64,000 nt of DNA, taken from assembly GCF_014201905.1 (NCBI RefSeq), contig NZ_JACHFM010000003.1:496001-560000 (forward strand), given 5' to 3'. Below are positions 1 to 7,322 of this stretch, one piece after another. Both the position numbers and the translations under genes were made by a program. Under the pieces are notes generated by a model. It made no database searches and was not told the origin of the DNA. It saw nothing but the letters and a program-made list of their open reading frames with translations. The stretch comes from Amaricoccus macauensis. GTDB taxonomy: Bacteria; Pseudomonadota; Alphaproteobacteria; Rhodobacterales; Rhodobacteraceae. Numbering within the stretch: position 1 is the first letter of the stretch; the number at the start of each line of letters is the position of its first letter.

Positions 1-251
1 TGAAGGCGCTGGCGGGGGATTTCGGCGACCGGGCGCGGGCGTCGCTGGCGGCCGGCTGCGACATCGTCCTGCACTGCAACGGTGATGCGGCCGAGATGGC
101 GGCGGTGGCGGCGGCGGTGCCGGAGCTTTCCGGCTGCCGGGCGGATCGGGCGGCGGCGGCGCTGGCGCTGCGGCGCGCGCCCGGCGATGACGCGGCGGAG
201 GCGGCGGCGGAATACGCGGCGCTCACCGCTGGAGCGGTTGGTGTCGCATGA
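1..251 (+). CDS. nagZ: beta-N-acetylhexosaminidase NagZ, C-terminal end (partial)
   Basis: Only the last 83 or so residues are present; the gene starts upstream of the window and the codon frame begins at base 3. NagZ is a cytoplasmic family 3 glycoside hydrolase that removes N-acetylglucosamine from anhydromuropeptides during cell-wall recycling. The tail keeps the family's late motif (K-A-L-x-G-D-F, then A-A-G-C-D-I-V-L-H-C-N-G), which matches NagZ as I know it. Its position directly before scpA-scpB is the usual Rhodobacterales order and supports the call. The catalytic histidine and aspartate lie outside the window. It is separated from scpA by 244 bases that hold a dispersed repeat. Confidence 0.82.
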   Translation, partial: KALAGDFGDRARASLAAGCDIVLHCNGDAAEMAAVAAAVPELSGCRADRAAAALALRRAPGDDAAEAAAEYAALTAGAVGVA

Positions 252-495
252 TGCATCGAGCGACCGAAGCGCGCCAGCGCGCGAGTTCCGGCGCGACAAG
301 CCGAAGCACTGCCTTCGCCGCATCGGCGGCGGGACGCGCGGCGGCCAGCAGGGGCGCAGATTTCTGCGGAAGGGCGCCATCCGGCCGTGGTTGCCCCGGC
401 GGGCGCCGACGGACTTGTCGCTTGCCAACTCCGTCAGGCGCAGCGCGTCGCACCGCGCCCGGCCCGGACGCTTCCCGCAACATGAAGGTCGGCTG
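252..495 (+). repeat. dispersed intergenic repeat, copy 1
   Basis: This nagZ-scpA spacer shares two blocks with the spacer between thiG and thiE (47954-48085, minus strand). One block, 359-408, matches 47954-48003 at about 45 of 50 positions by eye; the other, about 284-330, is less exact. The first block also matches 4662-4695. A degenerate reading frame through it would encode a shared peptide (D-F-C-G-R-x-P-S-G-R) also readable in copy 3, but there is no good ribosome site and I do not call a gene. The copy points along transcription of the operon. Confidence 0.65.
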
Positions 496-1317
496 ATGCC
501 CGAGGATTTCTTCGACGCCGATTCGACCGCTGCCCGGCTCGCCGCCGAGGCGCTTGTCATCGACGTCGAGGGTTTCGAGGGACCGCTCGATCTGCTGCTG
601 ACGCTGGCGCGGAGTCAGAAGGTCGACCTGCGGCGCATCTCGATCCTGAAGCTTTCCGAGCAGTACCTTGGCTTCGTCGAGGCGGCGAAGCGGCTCCGGA
701 TCGAGCTTGCGGCCGACTATCTCGTCATGGCGGCGTGGCTCGCGTTCCTGAAGTCGCGGCTGCTGCTGCCGCCGGATCCGGCCGACGAGGGGCCGTCGGG
801 CGATGATCTGGCGGCGCATCTGGCGTTCCAGCTCGAGCGGCTCGAGGCGATGCGCGGGGCGGCGGCGCAGCTCATGGGGCGTGATCAGCTCGGGCGCGAC
901 GTCTTTGCGCGCGGCGATACCGAGACGGTGCGGCGCGACGTGCGGGTCACCTACGAGGCGTCGCTGGTCGACCTGATGCGCGCCTATGCCCGGATCAAGA
1001 CGAAGGACGATTTCACGCCGCTGCATTTCCGGCGCGGGCCGGTCTTTGCCATGGAGCAGGCGCTGGAGCGGATGCGCGGCATCCTCGGCACCTGCTTCGG
1101 CTGGCAGGAGCTTGCGGCCTGGCTGCCCGAGGACTGGCTTCACGAGGGCAAGCGGCGGCGGTCGGCGACGGCGGCGAGCTTTGCGGCGGCGCTGGAGCTT
1201 GCAAAGAACGGCGCACTCGAAATCCGCCAGGAAGGCGCGTTCGCGCCGATCTGGCTGAAGCCGCGACAAGACGGCGGGTTGGCAGACCAACGACAACAAG
1301 ACGGAGAGGCAGGATGA
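496..1317 (+). CDS. scpA: segregation and condensation protein A (kleisin)
   Basis: ScpA is the kleisin subunit that bridges the SMC heads and works with ScpB in chromosome condensation and segregation on the nucleoid. The protein has 273 residues, normal for the family. It carries the N-terminal signature F-E-G-P-L-D-L-L-L near residue 17 and the typical A-A-x-Y-L-V-M-A-A-x-L-x-x-L-K-S-R-L-L-L-P stretch near residue 75. The frame is open further upstream, but the upstream part is repeat DNA with no family similarity, so the ATG at 496 just before the conserved region is chosen. The last four bases overlap the scpB start (ATGA), so the two genes are translationally coupled. Confidence 0.93.
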   Translation: MPEDFFDADSTAARLAAEALVIDVEGFEGPLDLLLTLARSQKVDLRRISILKLSEQYLGFVEAAKRLRIELAADYLVMAAWLAFLKSRLLLPPDPADEGPSGDDLAAHLAFQLERLEAMRGAAAQLMGRDQLGRDVFARGDTETVRRDVRVTYEASLVDLMRAYARIKTKDDFTPLHFRRGPVFAMEQALERMRGILGTCFGWQELAAWLPEDWLHEGKRRRSATAASFAAALELAKNGALEIRQEGAFAPIWLKPRQDGGLADQRQQDGEAG

Positions 1318-1949
1318 ACGACGAGGCAGGACAGGGGCTTTTCGAGGCCGCATTCGCCGTGCCGCCGATCGGCGAGCAGGAACGGATGCTTGAGGCTGTG
1401 CTCTTCGCCAGCCGTGAGCCGCTTTCGATGCGGGCGCTGGAAGAGCGCCTGCCGCGCGGCTGCGACGTGGGCGAGGCGCTGGTCGGGCTCGGGCGCAAGT
1501 ACGAGGGGCGCGGCGTGCAACTCGCCCGCGTCGGTGACGCCTGGGCGTTCCGCACCGCGGCCGATCTCGGCTTTCTGATGAGCCGCGAGGTCGAGGAGAC
1601 GCGCAAGCTGTCGCGCGCCGCCATCGAGACGCTCGCCATCGTTGCCTATCACCAGCCGGTGACGCGCGCCGAGATCGAGGAGATCCGCGGCGTCTCGGTG
1701 TCGGCGGGGACGCTCGACCAGCTGATGGAAATGGGCTGGGTGAAGCTCGGTCGTCGCCGGATGACGCCGGGGCGGCCGATGACCTTTGTGGTGACGCAAG
1801 GGTTTCTCGACCACTTCGGCCTCGGCTCCGAGCGCGACTTGCCGGGGATTGCCGAGCTTCGCGCCGCGGGGCTTCTCGACAACCGGCCGAGCCCCGAGAC
1901 GCCACCGTCCGAGGACGCGCCGGAAGGGCAGGGCGAGTTGCTCGACTGA
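1314..1949 (+). CDS. scpB: segregation and condensation protein B
   Basis: ScpB is the winged-helix partner (kite subunit) that binds the kleisin ScpA in the bacterial condensin. The 211-residue protein has the family core: an N-terminal helix set (E-R-M-L-E-A-V-L-F-A-S), then K-L-S-R-A-A-I-E-T-L-A-I-V-A-Y-H-Q-P-V-T-R-A, and the second winged helix with the region G-R-P-M-T-F-V-V-T-Q-G-F-L-D-H-F-G-L. The start overlaps the scpA stop. In many Rhodobacterales tatABC follows scpB; here the gene instead meets a convergent GntR regulator, so the order is broken at this point. Confidence 0.93.
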   Translation: MNDEAGQGLFEAAFAVPPIGEQERMLEAVLFASREPLSMRALEERLPRGCDVGEALVGLGRKYEGRGVQLARVGDAWAFRTAADLGFLMSREVEETRKLSRAAIETLAIVAYHQPVTRAEIEEIRGVSVSAGTLDQLMEMGWVKLGRRRMTPGRPMTFVVTQGFLDHFGLGSERDLPGIAELRAAGLLDNRPSPETPPSEDAPEGQGELLD

Positions 1950-1951
1950 GC

Positions 1952-1987
1952 GGAGGCCGGAGCGGAAATCACGCGGCGGCGGCCTCC
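1952..1987. terminator. possible bidirectional terminator hairpin
   Basis: Just after the scpB stop, GGAGGCCG at 1952-1959 pairs with CGGCCTCC at 1980-1987. It lies between the convergent scpB and GntR genes. There is no T-tract, so the call rests on the hairpin and location only. Confidence 0.3.
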
Positions 1988-2071
1988 GGCCTGGGGCGCA
2001 CGCGCGCTCCGCGACGGGAATGGGGAGACGGGAACGACGCGACGGGAACCGTTGGCGACCGTTTCCCGGAC

Positions 2072-2791
2072 TTACATGTTCTCCAGCCGGAAGCGGCGGA
2101 GGATATCGATGAGTTCCTGTCCGGCGCGCTGCCGCTGGGCACGGTGAGCCGCAAAGGCGGCTTCCGCGTCGCCCGCCTCGATGAGGCGCAGGAGATTGCG
2201 GTGGGATTCGTTCGACCGGATGGGGCGGGCGCGCAGCCGCAGCGTCAGGTGGCGGGTGCGCCGGATCTGGTCGCGGAAGGTGAGGGCGGTCTGGGCGAGG
2301 CGGGCGTTGCCGCAAGCCTCGACAAGGCTGCGGTGGAAGTGATCGTCGGCATCGGCCCAGCGGTCGAGATCATCGGCCGCCAGCGCGTCGTCCATGTCAT
2401 CGACCGCCTGCCACAGAGGTTTCATCCGCTCCGCGTCGGGCTGCACGCGGGCGAGCGTCTCGGCCGCCATGGTTTCGAGCGCGGTCAGGACGTCGTAGAT
2501 TTCGGCCATCTCGGCCGGCGAGATCGCGAGCACCACCATGCCGCGCCGGGGCTCCACCCGGACCAGCCCCTCGGACTGGAGGCGGAGCAGCGCCTCGCGC
2601 ACCGGTGTCCGGCTCATGCCGAGGGTTTCCGCAAGCTCCGCCTCCAGCGCGCGGAAACCCGGCGGCAGTTGGTTGTCGAGGATCTCCGCCTTCAGGCGCC
2701 GATAGGCGTCTTCTGCGAAAGATCGCTTCGAGCGCGATCCGGCGGGCGTTGCGTGCTGCACGGATGTTTCTCGGCCAAGGTCCCTGAGCAT
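2072..2791 (-). CDS. GntR-family transcriptional regulator with FCD domain
   Basis: A FadR-subfamily repressor or activator of about 239 residues. The N-terminal winged helix shows the GntR pattern (Y-R-R-L-K-A-E-I-L, L-A-E-T-L-G-M-S-R-T-P-V-R-E-A-L-L-R-L, V-R-V-E-P-R-R-G-M-V-V). The C-terminal FCD domain has the expected metal-binding framework, including D-D-H-F-H-R-S-L-V-E-A-C-G-N and a later E-S-H-R-N-L-L-R-L-I-E-A. FCD domains bind small carboxylates or sugars. The start at 2791 is preferred over an upstream ATG at 2827 because an operator-like palindrome covers the latter. It is divergent from the ABC importer genes and probably controls them. Confidence 0.88.
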   Translation of the reverse strand: MLRDLGRETSVQHATPAGSRSKRSFAEDAYRRLKAEILDNQLPPGFRALEAELAETLGMSRTPVREALLRLQSEGLVRVEPRRGMVVLAISPAEMAEIYDVLTALETMAAETLARVQPDAERMKPLWQAVDDMDDALAADDLDRWADADDHFHRSLVEACGNARLAQTALTFRDQIRRTRHLTLRLRARPIRSNESHRNLLRLIEAGDAEAAFAAHRAQRQRAGQELIDILRRFRLENM

Positions 2792-2816
2792 GTGGCAATC
2801 CCTAGCATAGCAAACC

Positions 2817-2828
2817 AATGTATGCATT
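2817..2828. promoter_or_regulatory. candidate GntR operator
   Basis: AATGTATGCATT is a near-palindrome (10 of 12 positions symmetric) in the 70-base gap between the regulator and the ABC permease gene. FadR-type regulators bind short palindromes of this kind in divergent promoters. It would sit between the start sites of both genes. Confidence 0.4.
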
Positions 2829-2865
2829 AAAATAGATCAGCGAATCCGCCGGGAGGCAAGCAGTG

Positions 2866-3771
2866 ATGGACCATCGGGATGAAGAGGCGCGGGGGCGGCG
2901 GATCGAGGTTGCAGCGTTTCTGCTGCCTGCCCTCCTGCTCTTCGCGGCTTTCACTGCCTATCCGGTCTTGCGAACCTTCTGGAACAGCCTCTTCGAGATC
3001 CGCCCGAACGGCAATGAGATTTTCGTAGGATTCGATAATTTTCGCGAGATTTTGACAGGTGATCCGGTCTTTCGCCGCGCCGTGCTGAATACGCTGGTCT
3101 GGTCGACGGTCGAGCCGTTCATCGACGTTGGTCTGGGACTGCTTCTGGCGCTCGCGCTGTATACCAAGGTCCCATTCGCCCGGTTCTTCCGGATCGCCTG
3201 GTTCACTCCGGTGCTGATCTCGACCGTGGTGGTCGCGATCATCTGGTCGTGGATCTACAATTACGACTGGGGTGCGTTGAACCTGATGCTGCGCGCCATT
3301 GGCCTCGACGGGATGACGCGCGCCTGGTTGGGAGACCCGGCGACGGCGCTGCCCGCGCTCATTCTCGCCGACAGCTGGAAGTGGGTGGGCTTCAACATGG
3401 TGGTCTGCCTCGCCGCGCTGCACTCGCTGCCATCAGAGGTGATGGAGGCGGCGGAACTCGACAACTGCGGCTGGTGGGCGAAGCTCTGCCACGTGGTCGT
3501 GCCGATGCTGCGCGCCACGCTCCTGAACCTGCTCATTCTCGCGTTCATCAGCCGCATGAAGGTCTTCGACCTCGTCTGGGTGACGACGCGGGGCGGGCCG
3601 CTCTGGGCGACGGAGACCGCGTCGACCTACACCTTCAAGCGCGCGTTCGAGTGGCGGAGTTTCGATCTCGGCTATCCGTCGGCGATCGCCGTCATCTGGT
3701 TTCTCGTGGTGATCGCCGCGGTCGTCGTACTGACGTTGCTGTTTCGCCAGCGCGACCGGCTGGAGTTCTGA
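2866..3771 (+). CDS. ABC sugar transporter permease (MalF/UgpA type)
   Basis: Inner-membrane subunit of a carbohydrate-type ABC importer, about 301 residues with six predicted membrane helices, the first at F-L-L-P-A-L-L-L-F-A-A-F. The cytoplasmic EAA loop (E-A-A-E-L-D-N-C-G-W-W-A-K-L-C-H-V-V-V-P) that docks to the ATPase is present near residue 200. A GGGAGG ribosome site at 2851-2856 serves either GTG 2863 or ATG 2866; ATG is preferred. It is the first gene after the divergent regulator, and no periplasmic binding protein gene precedes it, which is unusual because that gene normally leads such operons. The substrate cannot be read from the sequence. Confidence 0.9.
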   Translation: MDHRDEEARGRRIEVAAFLLPALLLFAAFTAYPVLRTFWNSLFEIRPNGNEIFVGFDNFREILTGDPVFRRAVLNTLVWSTVEPFIDVGLGLLLALALYTKVPFARFFRIAWFTPVLISTVVVAIIWSWIYNYDWGALNLMLRAIGLDGMTRAWLGDPATALPALILADSWKWVGFNMVVCLAALHSLPSEVMEAAELDNCGWWAKLCHVVVPMLRATLLNLLILAFISRMKVFDLVWVTTRGGPLWATETASTYTFKRAFEWRSFDLGYPSAIAVIWFLVVIAAVVVLTLLFRQRDRLEF

Positions 3772-3773
3772 GA

Positions 3774-4598
3774 GTGCGTCGAGACTGGCTTTCCCGCGGC
3801 CTGCTCTGGGGCGCGCTGGCGCTCTACACGGTCTACACCGCCGGCCCGTTCGTCTGGGTGGCGAACATGTCGCTGCGCACCACGCCCGAGATCATGGCCG
3901 CGCCCTATGCCCCGGCCTGGACGCCGCACTGGTGGAAGTTCGTCGAGGCGTGGACCACGTCGAACTACGGCACGTACCTCTGGAACAGCGTGGCGATCTG
4001 CGTCGCGTCGGTCGTCATCGTGACGCTGGTCGGTGCCATGGCGGCGCATGCCCTCGCGCGCTATCGCTTCCGCGGCCGTCGCATCGTCGGCGCGGCGATC
4101 TTTTCGACGATCATCTTTCCGCCGCAGATCACCATCATCGCGCTCTTCCAGATCATGGTCGAGTACGACCTCTACGACACCCGTCTCGGCCTGATGCTGG
4201 TCTACGTGGCGATCCAGTTGCCGCTGACCGTCTACCTTCTGGAGGCATTCTTCGCCCGCATCCCGGAGGCGCTTTACGAGGCGGCGAAGATCGATGGCTA
4301 CGGCGGCATCGAAGTGTTCTGGAAGATCACGCTGCCGGTCGGGTTTCCGGCGATCGCGACGACGATCATCCTGAACTTCATCCACCTCTGGAACGACTTC
4401 CTCTATGCGGTGGTCATCATCAGCGACGACAACAAGCGCACGTTGCCGCTCGGCATCCAGAAGTTCATGGGAGACCAGATGGAGGATATCGGCATGATCG
4501 CCACGGGCATGATGATTGCCGTCATCCCGGTCGTGCTGTTCTATGCGTTCTTCTCGGAGCGGCTGATACAGGGCATGACGGCGGGGGCGGTGAAGTAG
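3774..4598 (+). CDS. ABC sugar transporter permease (MalG/UgpE type)
   Basis: Second membrane subunit of the same importer, 274 residues from the GTG at 3774, two bases after the preceding stop. It has six predicted helices, the long periplasmic loop after helix 1 typical of MalG-like permeases (S-L-R-T-T-P-E-I-M-A-A-P) and the EAA loop (E-A-L-Y-E-A-A-K-I-D-G-Y-G-G-I-E-V-F-W-K-I-T-L-P). The frame stays open upstream inside the previous gene, but that part translates to an arginine-rich shadow and is not real. A 196-base spacer with a dispersed repeat separates it from the ATPase gene. Confidence 0.9.
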   Translation: MRRDWLSRGLLWGALALYTVYTAGPFVWVANMSLRTTPEIMAAPYAPAWTPHWWKFVEAWTTSNYGTYLWNSVAICVASVVIVTLVGAMAAHALARYRFRGRRIVGAAIFSTIIFPPQITIIALFQIMVEYDLYDTRLGLMLVYVAIQLPLTVYLLEAFFARIPEALYEAAKIDGYGGIEVFWKITLPVGFPAIATTIILNFIHLWNDFLYAVVIISDDNKRTLPLGIQKFMGDQMEDIGMIATGMMIAVIPVVLFYAFFSERLIQGMTAGAVK

Positions 4599-4654
4599 GT
4601 TGGGCATGAGCGCGAGGTTCAGGTTGTCCCGCCGGACGACCGAAGCGGCAGCCG

Positions 4655-4790
4655 CCGGCTGTCGCGAGTCCCGGCCCGACGAGCCGAGGCACTGCCGCGG
4701 CCGGATTCGTCGCTTGCCAAATCCGGCTTGTGGCAGCGTCGTCATCAGCGCCGGGCTGGTTTCTCGCCCCGCTGCGGCGAACCAGGGAGA
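4655..4790 (+). repeat. dispersed intergenic repeat, copy 2 (short form)
   Basis: Spacer between the second permease and the ATPase gene. The block at 4662-4695 resembles 284-316 of copy 1, and the stretch CGCTTGCCAAATCCG at 4711-4725 resembles 419-433 of copy 1 and a segment of copy 3 near 47930-47945. It lacks the strongly conserved middle block of the other two copies. It points along transcription. Confidence 0.5.
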
Positions 4791-4794
4791 CTGA

Positions 4795-5871
4795 ATGGCC
4801 ACCGTCGAACTCAGCCGGGTCTGGAAGCGTTACGGCCAGGTGCCCGTGATCCACGACGTCAGCCTCCGGGTCGAGGATGGCGAATTCATGGTGCTGCTCG
4901 GCCCGTCGGGCTGCGGCAAGTCGACGACGCTGCGGATGATCGCCGGTCTCGAGTCGATCAGCGAGGGTGAGGTCCGCATTGACGATCGGCTGATGAATGG
5001 CGTGCCGGCCAAGGCCCGCGACATCGCCATGGTGTTCCAGTCCTACGCGCTCTACCCGCACATGAACGTGCGCGAGAACCTCGGTTTCGGTCTCAGGCGG
5101 CGCAGCGTCCCGCGCGAGGAGATCGCCGCGCGGGTGGCGAAGGCTGCCGCGAGCCTCGGGCTCGAGCCCTATCTCGATCGCCGTCCGCATGCGCTCTCGG
5201 GCGGCCAGCGCCAGCGGGTCGCCGTGGGCCGTGCCATCGTCCGCGATCCGAAGGTGTTCCTGTTCGACGAGCCGCTCTCGAACCTCGACGCGGCGTTGCG
5301 GGTCTCGACGCGGGCTGAACTCACCGGGCTGCACCGCCGGCTGGGGGCCACGATGGTCTACGTGACGCACGATCAGGTGGAGGCGATGACCATGGGGAGC
5401 CGCATCTGCATCATGCAGGACGGCCGCGTCGCGCAGGTCGGCACGCCGATGGAGGTGTACCGCGAGCCCGCGAACGCCTTCGTCGCGGGCTTTCTCGGGG
5501 CGCCGCCGATGAACCTGCTGAGCGGCCGGGCGGAGCCCATTGGCGGTGGCACGGAGCTTCGGGTCGGCGAGGCGGTCCTGCGCCTGCCGCAGCCGCTGCC
5601 GCCCGGAAGCGTGACGGTGGGCGTCCGGCCCGAGACACTGCAACCCTCCGGCGAGGTGGGTCTCGGCCGTCTCGAGGGGCGGATAACGAGCGTCGAGCAG
5701 CTTGGCGCCGAGACCATCGTCGCCTTCGAGCTGGCGGGGGCTGCCACGGTGCGGGCGCGTCTCGACAACACCTTCGCGGGCGCGATCGGCGAGGCAATCG
5801 CGCTGCCGGTGCGGCCGGGATGCCTGCATGTCTTCGACCCGGAGACGGGCGCGCTGGTCCTGCGGGCATGA
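4795..5871 (+). CDS. ABC transporter ATPase (MalK/UgpC type)
   Basis: Cytoplasmic ATPase of the importer, 358 residues. Walker A G-P-S-G-C-G-K-S-T at 36-44, Q-loop at Q82 (F-Q-S-Y-A-L-Y-P-H-M), signature L-S-G-G-Q at 134-138, Walker B V-F-L-F-D-E-P at 154-160 and switch histidine H192. The last 120 residues form the OB-fold regulatory domain (TOBE type) found in MalK and UgpC (V-G-V-R-P-E-T-L-Q-P). Its stop overlaps the amidase start (ATGA). With the two permeases it makes a complete membrane and energy module that lacks a locally encoded solute-binding protein. Confidence 0.93.
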   Translation: MATVELSRVWKRYGQVPVIHDVSLRVEDGEFMVLLGPSGCGKSTTLRMIAGLESISEGEVRIDDRLMNGVPAKARDIAMVFQSYALYPHMNVRENLGFGLRRRSVPREEIAARVAKAAASLGLEPYLDRRPHALSGGQRQRVAVGRAIVRDPKVFLFDEPLSNLDAALRVSTRAELTGLHRRLGATMVYVTHDQVEAMTMGSRICIMQDGRVAQVGTPMEVYREPANAFVAGFLGAPPMNLLSGRAEPIGGGTELRVGEAVLRLPQPLPPGSVTVGVRPETLQPSGEVGLGRLEGRITSVEQLGAETIVAFELAGAATVRARLDNTFAGAIGEAIALPVRPGCLHVFDPETGALVLRA

Positions 5872-7319
5872 CGGCGATGGCGCTCCCCGCGCCCGATGCA
5901 ATCACGGCCCTCGGCGCGCGGGAGCTGTCGCGCGCCATTCACGGGCGGGACGTCTCCGCTGTCGAGGTGATGACGGCCTATCTCGACCGGATCGAGGCGA
6001 TCAATCGCGAGGTGACGGCGCTCGTCTCGCTCAGACCGCGCGAGGCGCTGCTCGCCGAGGCTGCGGCCGCGGACGCCGATCTGGGCCGGGGCCATGACCG
6101 GGGCTGGCTGCACGGCATCCCGCAGGCGCCGAAGGACCTGACGGCGACGGCGGGGATCGTGACCACGATGGGCGCGCCGGCGCTGGCGCGGAACATGCCG
6201 GGGGCAAATTCGATCCTCGTGGAGCGCACCACCGCGGCCGGGGCGATCCTGATCGGCAAGACCAACACGCCGGAGTTCGGCCTCGGCTCGCACACCTTCA
6301 ATCCGCTGTTTGGCACCACGCGCAATCCCTACGACCCCAGCCGGTCGGCGGGGGGCAGTTCCGGCGGGGCGGCGGTGGCGCTCGCGACGCGGATGCTGCC
6401 GGTGGCGGATGGCAGCGACATGATGGGCTCGCTGCGCAACCCCGCCGGGTGGAACAACGTCTACGGTTTCCGGCCGTCGGTTGGCCGGGTGCCGACGGGG
6501 CCCGGGCCGGAGATCTACCTGCAGCAGCTCTCGACCGAGGGGCCGATGGGCCGCTCGGTGGCCGATCTCGCGATGCTGCTTTCGACGGAAGCGGGCCACG
6601 ATCCGCGGATGCCGCTGTCGCTCGACGGCGACGGGAGTGTCTTTGCCGGGCCGCTGGATCATGATCCGGCGGGCACGCGCATCGGCTGGCTCGGGGATCT
6701 CGGCGGGCGGCTCGCCATGGAGCCCGGCGTCATCGAGACCTGCGAGGCGGCGCTCGGGCTCTTCGAGGCCATGGGTTGCGTCGTCGAGCCGGTGCGCATC
6801 GACTTCGATCTCGATGCGCTTTGGGATGCCTGGGCGACGCTCAGGAGCTTTCTCGTGGCGGGGAGCCTCGGGCTTTTCTACGACATGCCGGCGATGCGGG
6901 CGGGCCTGAAGCCCGAGGCGGTGTGGGAGATCGAGCGTGGCCGGGCGCTGACGGCGGGGGCGGTGCTGCGCGCCTCGGCGGTGCGCTCGGACTGGCATCG
7001 CGCGCTCCTGAAGACGCACGGGACGTGGGATGTCCTCGCGCTGCCGACCGCCCAGCTCTTCGCCTTCGATGCGGACGAGCGCTGGCCGCAGGTGGTGGGC
7101 GGCCGGGCGATGGACACCTATCACCGCTGGATGGAGGTGGTGGTGCCCGCGAGCATGGCGGGGGCGCCGACGCTCGCGGTGCCGGCGGGCTTCGGCGCGG
7201 GCGGCACGCCGATGGGCCTGCAGCTCATCGGGCCGGCGCGTGCGGATCTCGCGGTGCTGCGCCTTGGCCACGCCTACGATCTGGCGCAGCCCTGGACCGC
7301 GCGCGGGCCGTTCGGCTGA
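5868..7319 (+). CDS. amidase, amidase-signature family
   Basis: Serine amidase of 483 residues that hydrolyses a carboxamide, probably in the cytoplasm because no signal peptide is seen. The Ser-cisSer-Lys triad can be placed at K89 (A-P-K-D), S164 (G-G-S-S-G-G) and S188 (D-G-S-D-M-M-G-S-L-R). The D-x-x-x-G-S-L-R-N-P-A-G variant occurs in one branch of the family, but the substrate is unknown. The start overlaps the stop of the ABC ATPase gene, so it is translated with the importer and may act on the imported compound, for example an amide or an N-acylated molecule; that link is inference. Confidence 0.87.
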   Translation: MTAMALPAPDAITALGARELSRAIHGRDVSAVEVMTAYLDRIEAINREVTALVSLRPREALLAEAAAADADLGRGHDRGWLHGIPQAPKDLTATAGIVTTMGAPALARNMPGANSILVERTTAAGAILIGKTNTPEFGLGSHTFNPLFGTTRNPYDPSRSAGGSSGGAAVALATRMLPVADGSDMMGSLRNPAGWNNVYGFRPSVGRVPTGPGPEIYLQQLSTEGPMGRSVADLAMLLSTEAGHDPRMPLSLDGDGSVFAGPLDHDPAGTRIGWLGDLGGRLAMEPGVIETCEAALGLFEAMGCVVEPVRIDFDLDALWDAWATLRSFLVAGSLGLFYDMPAMRAGLKPEAVWEIERGRALTAGAVLRASAVRSDWHRALLKTHGTWDVLALPTAQLFAFDADERWPQVVGGRAMDTYHRWMEVVVPASMAGAPTLAVPAGFGAGGTPMGLQLIGPARADLAVLRLGHAYDLAQPWTARGPFG

Positions 7320-7322
7320 GCC

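Noticed and set aside
248-496. 82-codon frame in the nagZ-scpA gap sharing a peptide with a frame in the thiG-thiE gap
   Set aside because: Shared peptide comes from the shared repeat DNA; no ribosome site, and copy 2 does not keep the frame. Treated as a repeat, not a gene.
223-2315. Very long minus-strand frames opposite scpA and scpB
   Set aside because: Their translations are arginine-, proline- and alanine-rich without family similarity, as expected from the complement of high-GC genes; scpA and scpB on the plus strand are well supported.
5373-7271. 632-codon minus-strand frame opposite the amidase
   Set aside because: Shadow of the amidase frame; histidine/arginine/proline-rich translation with no domain pattern.
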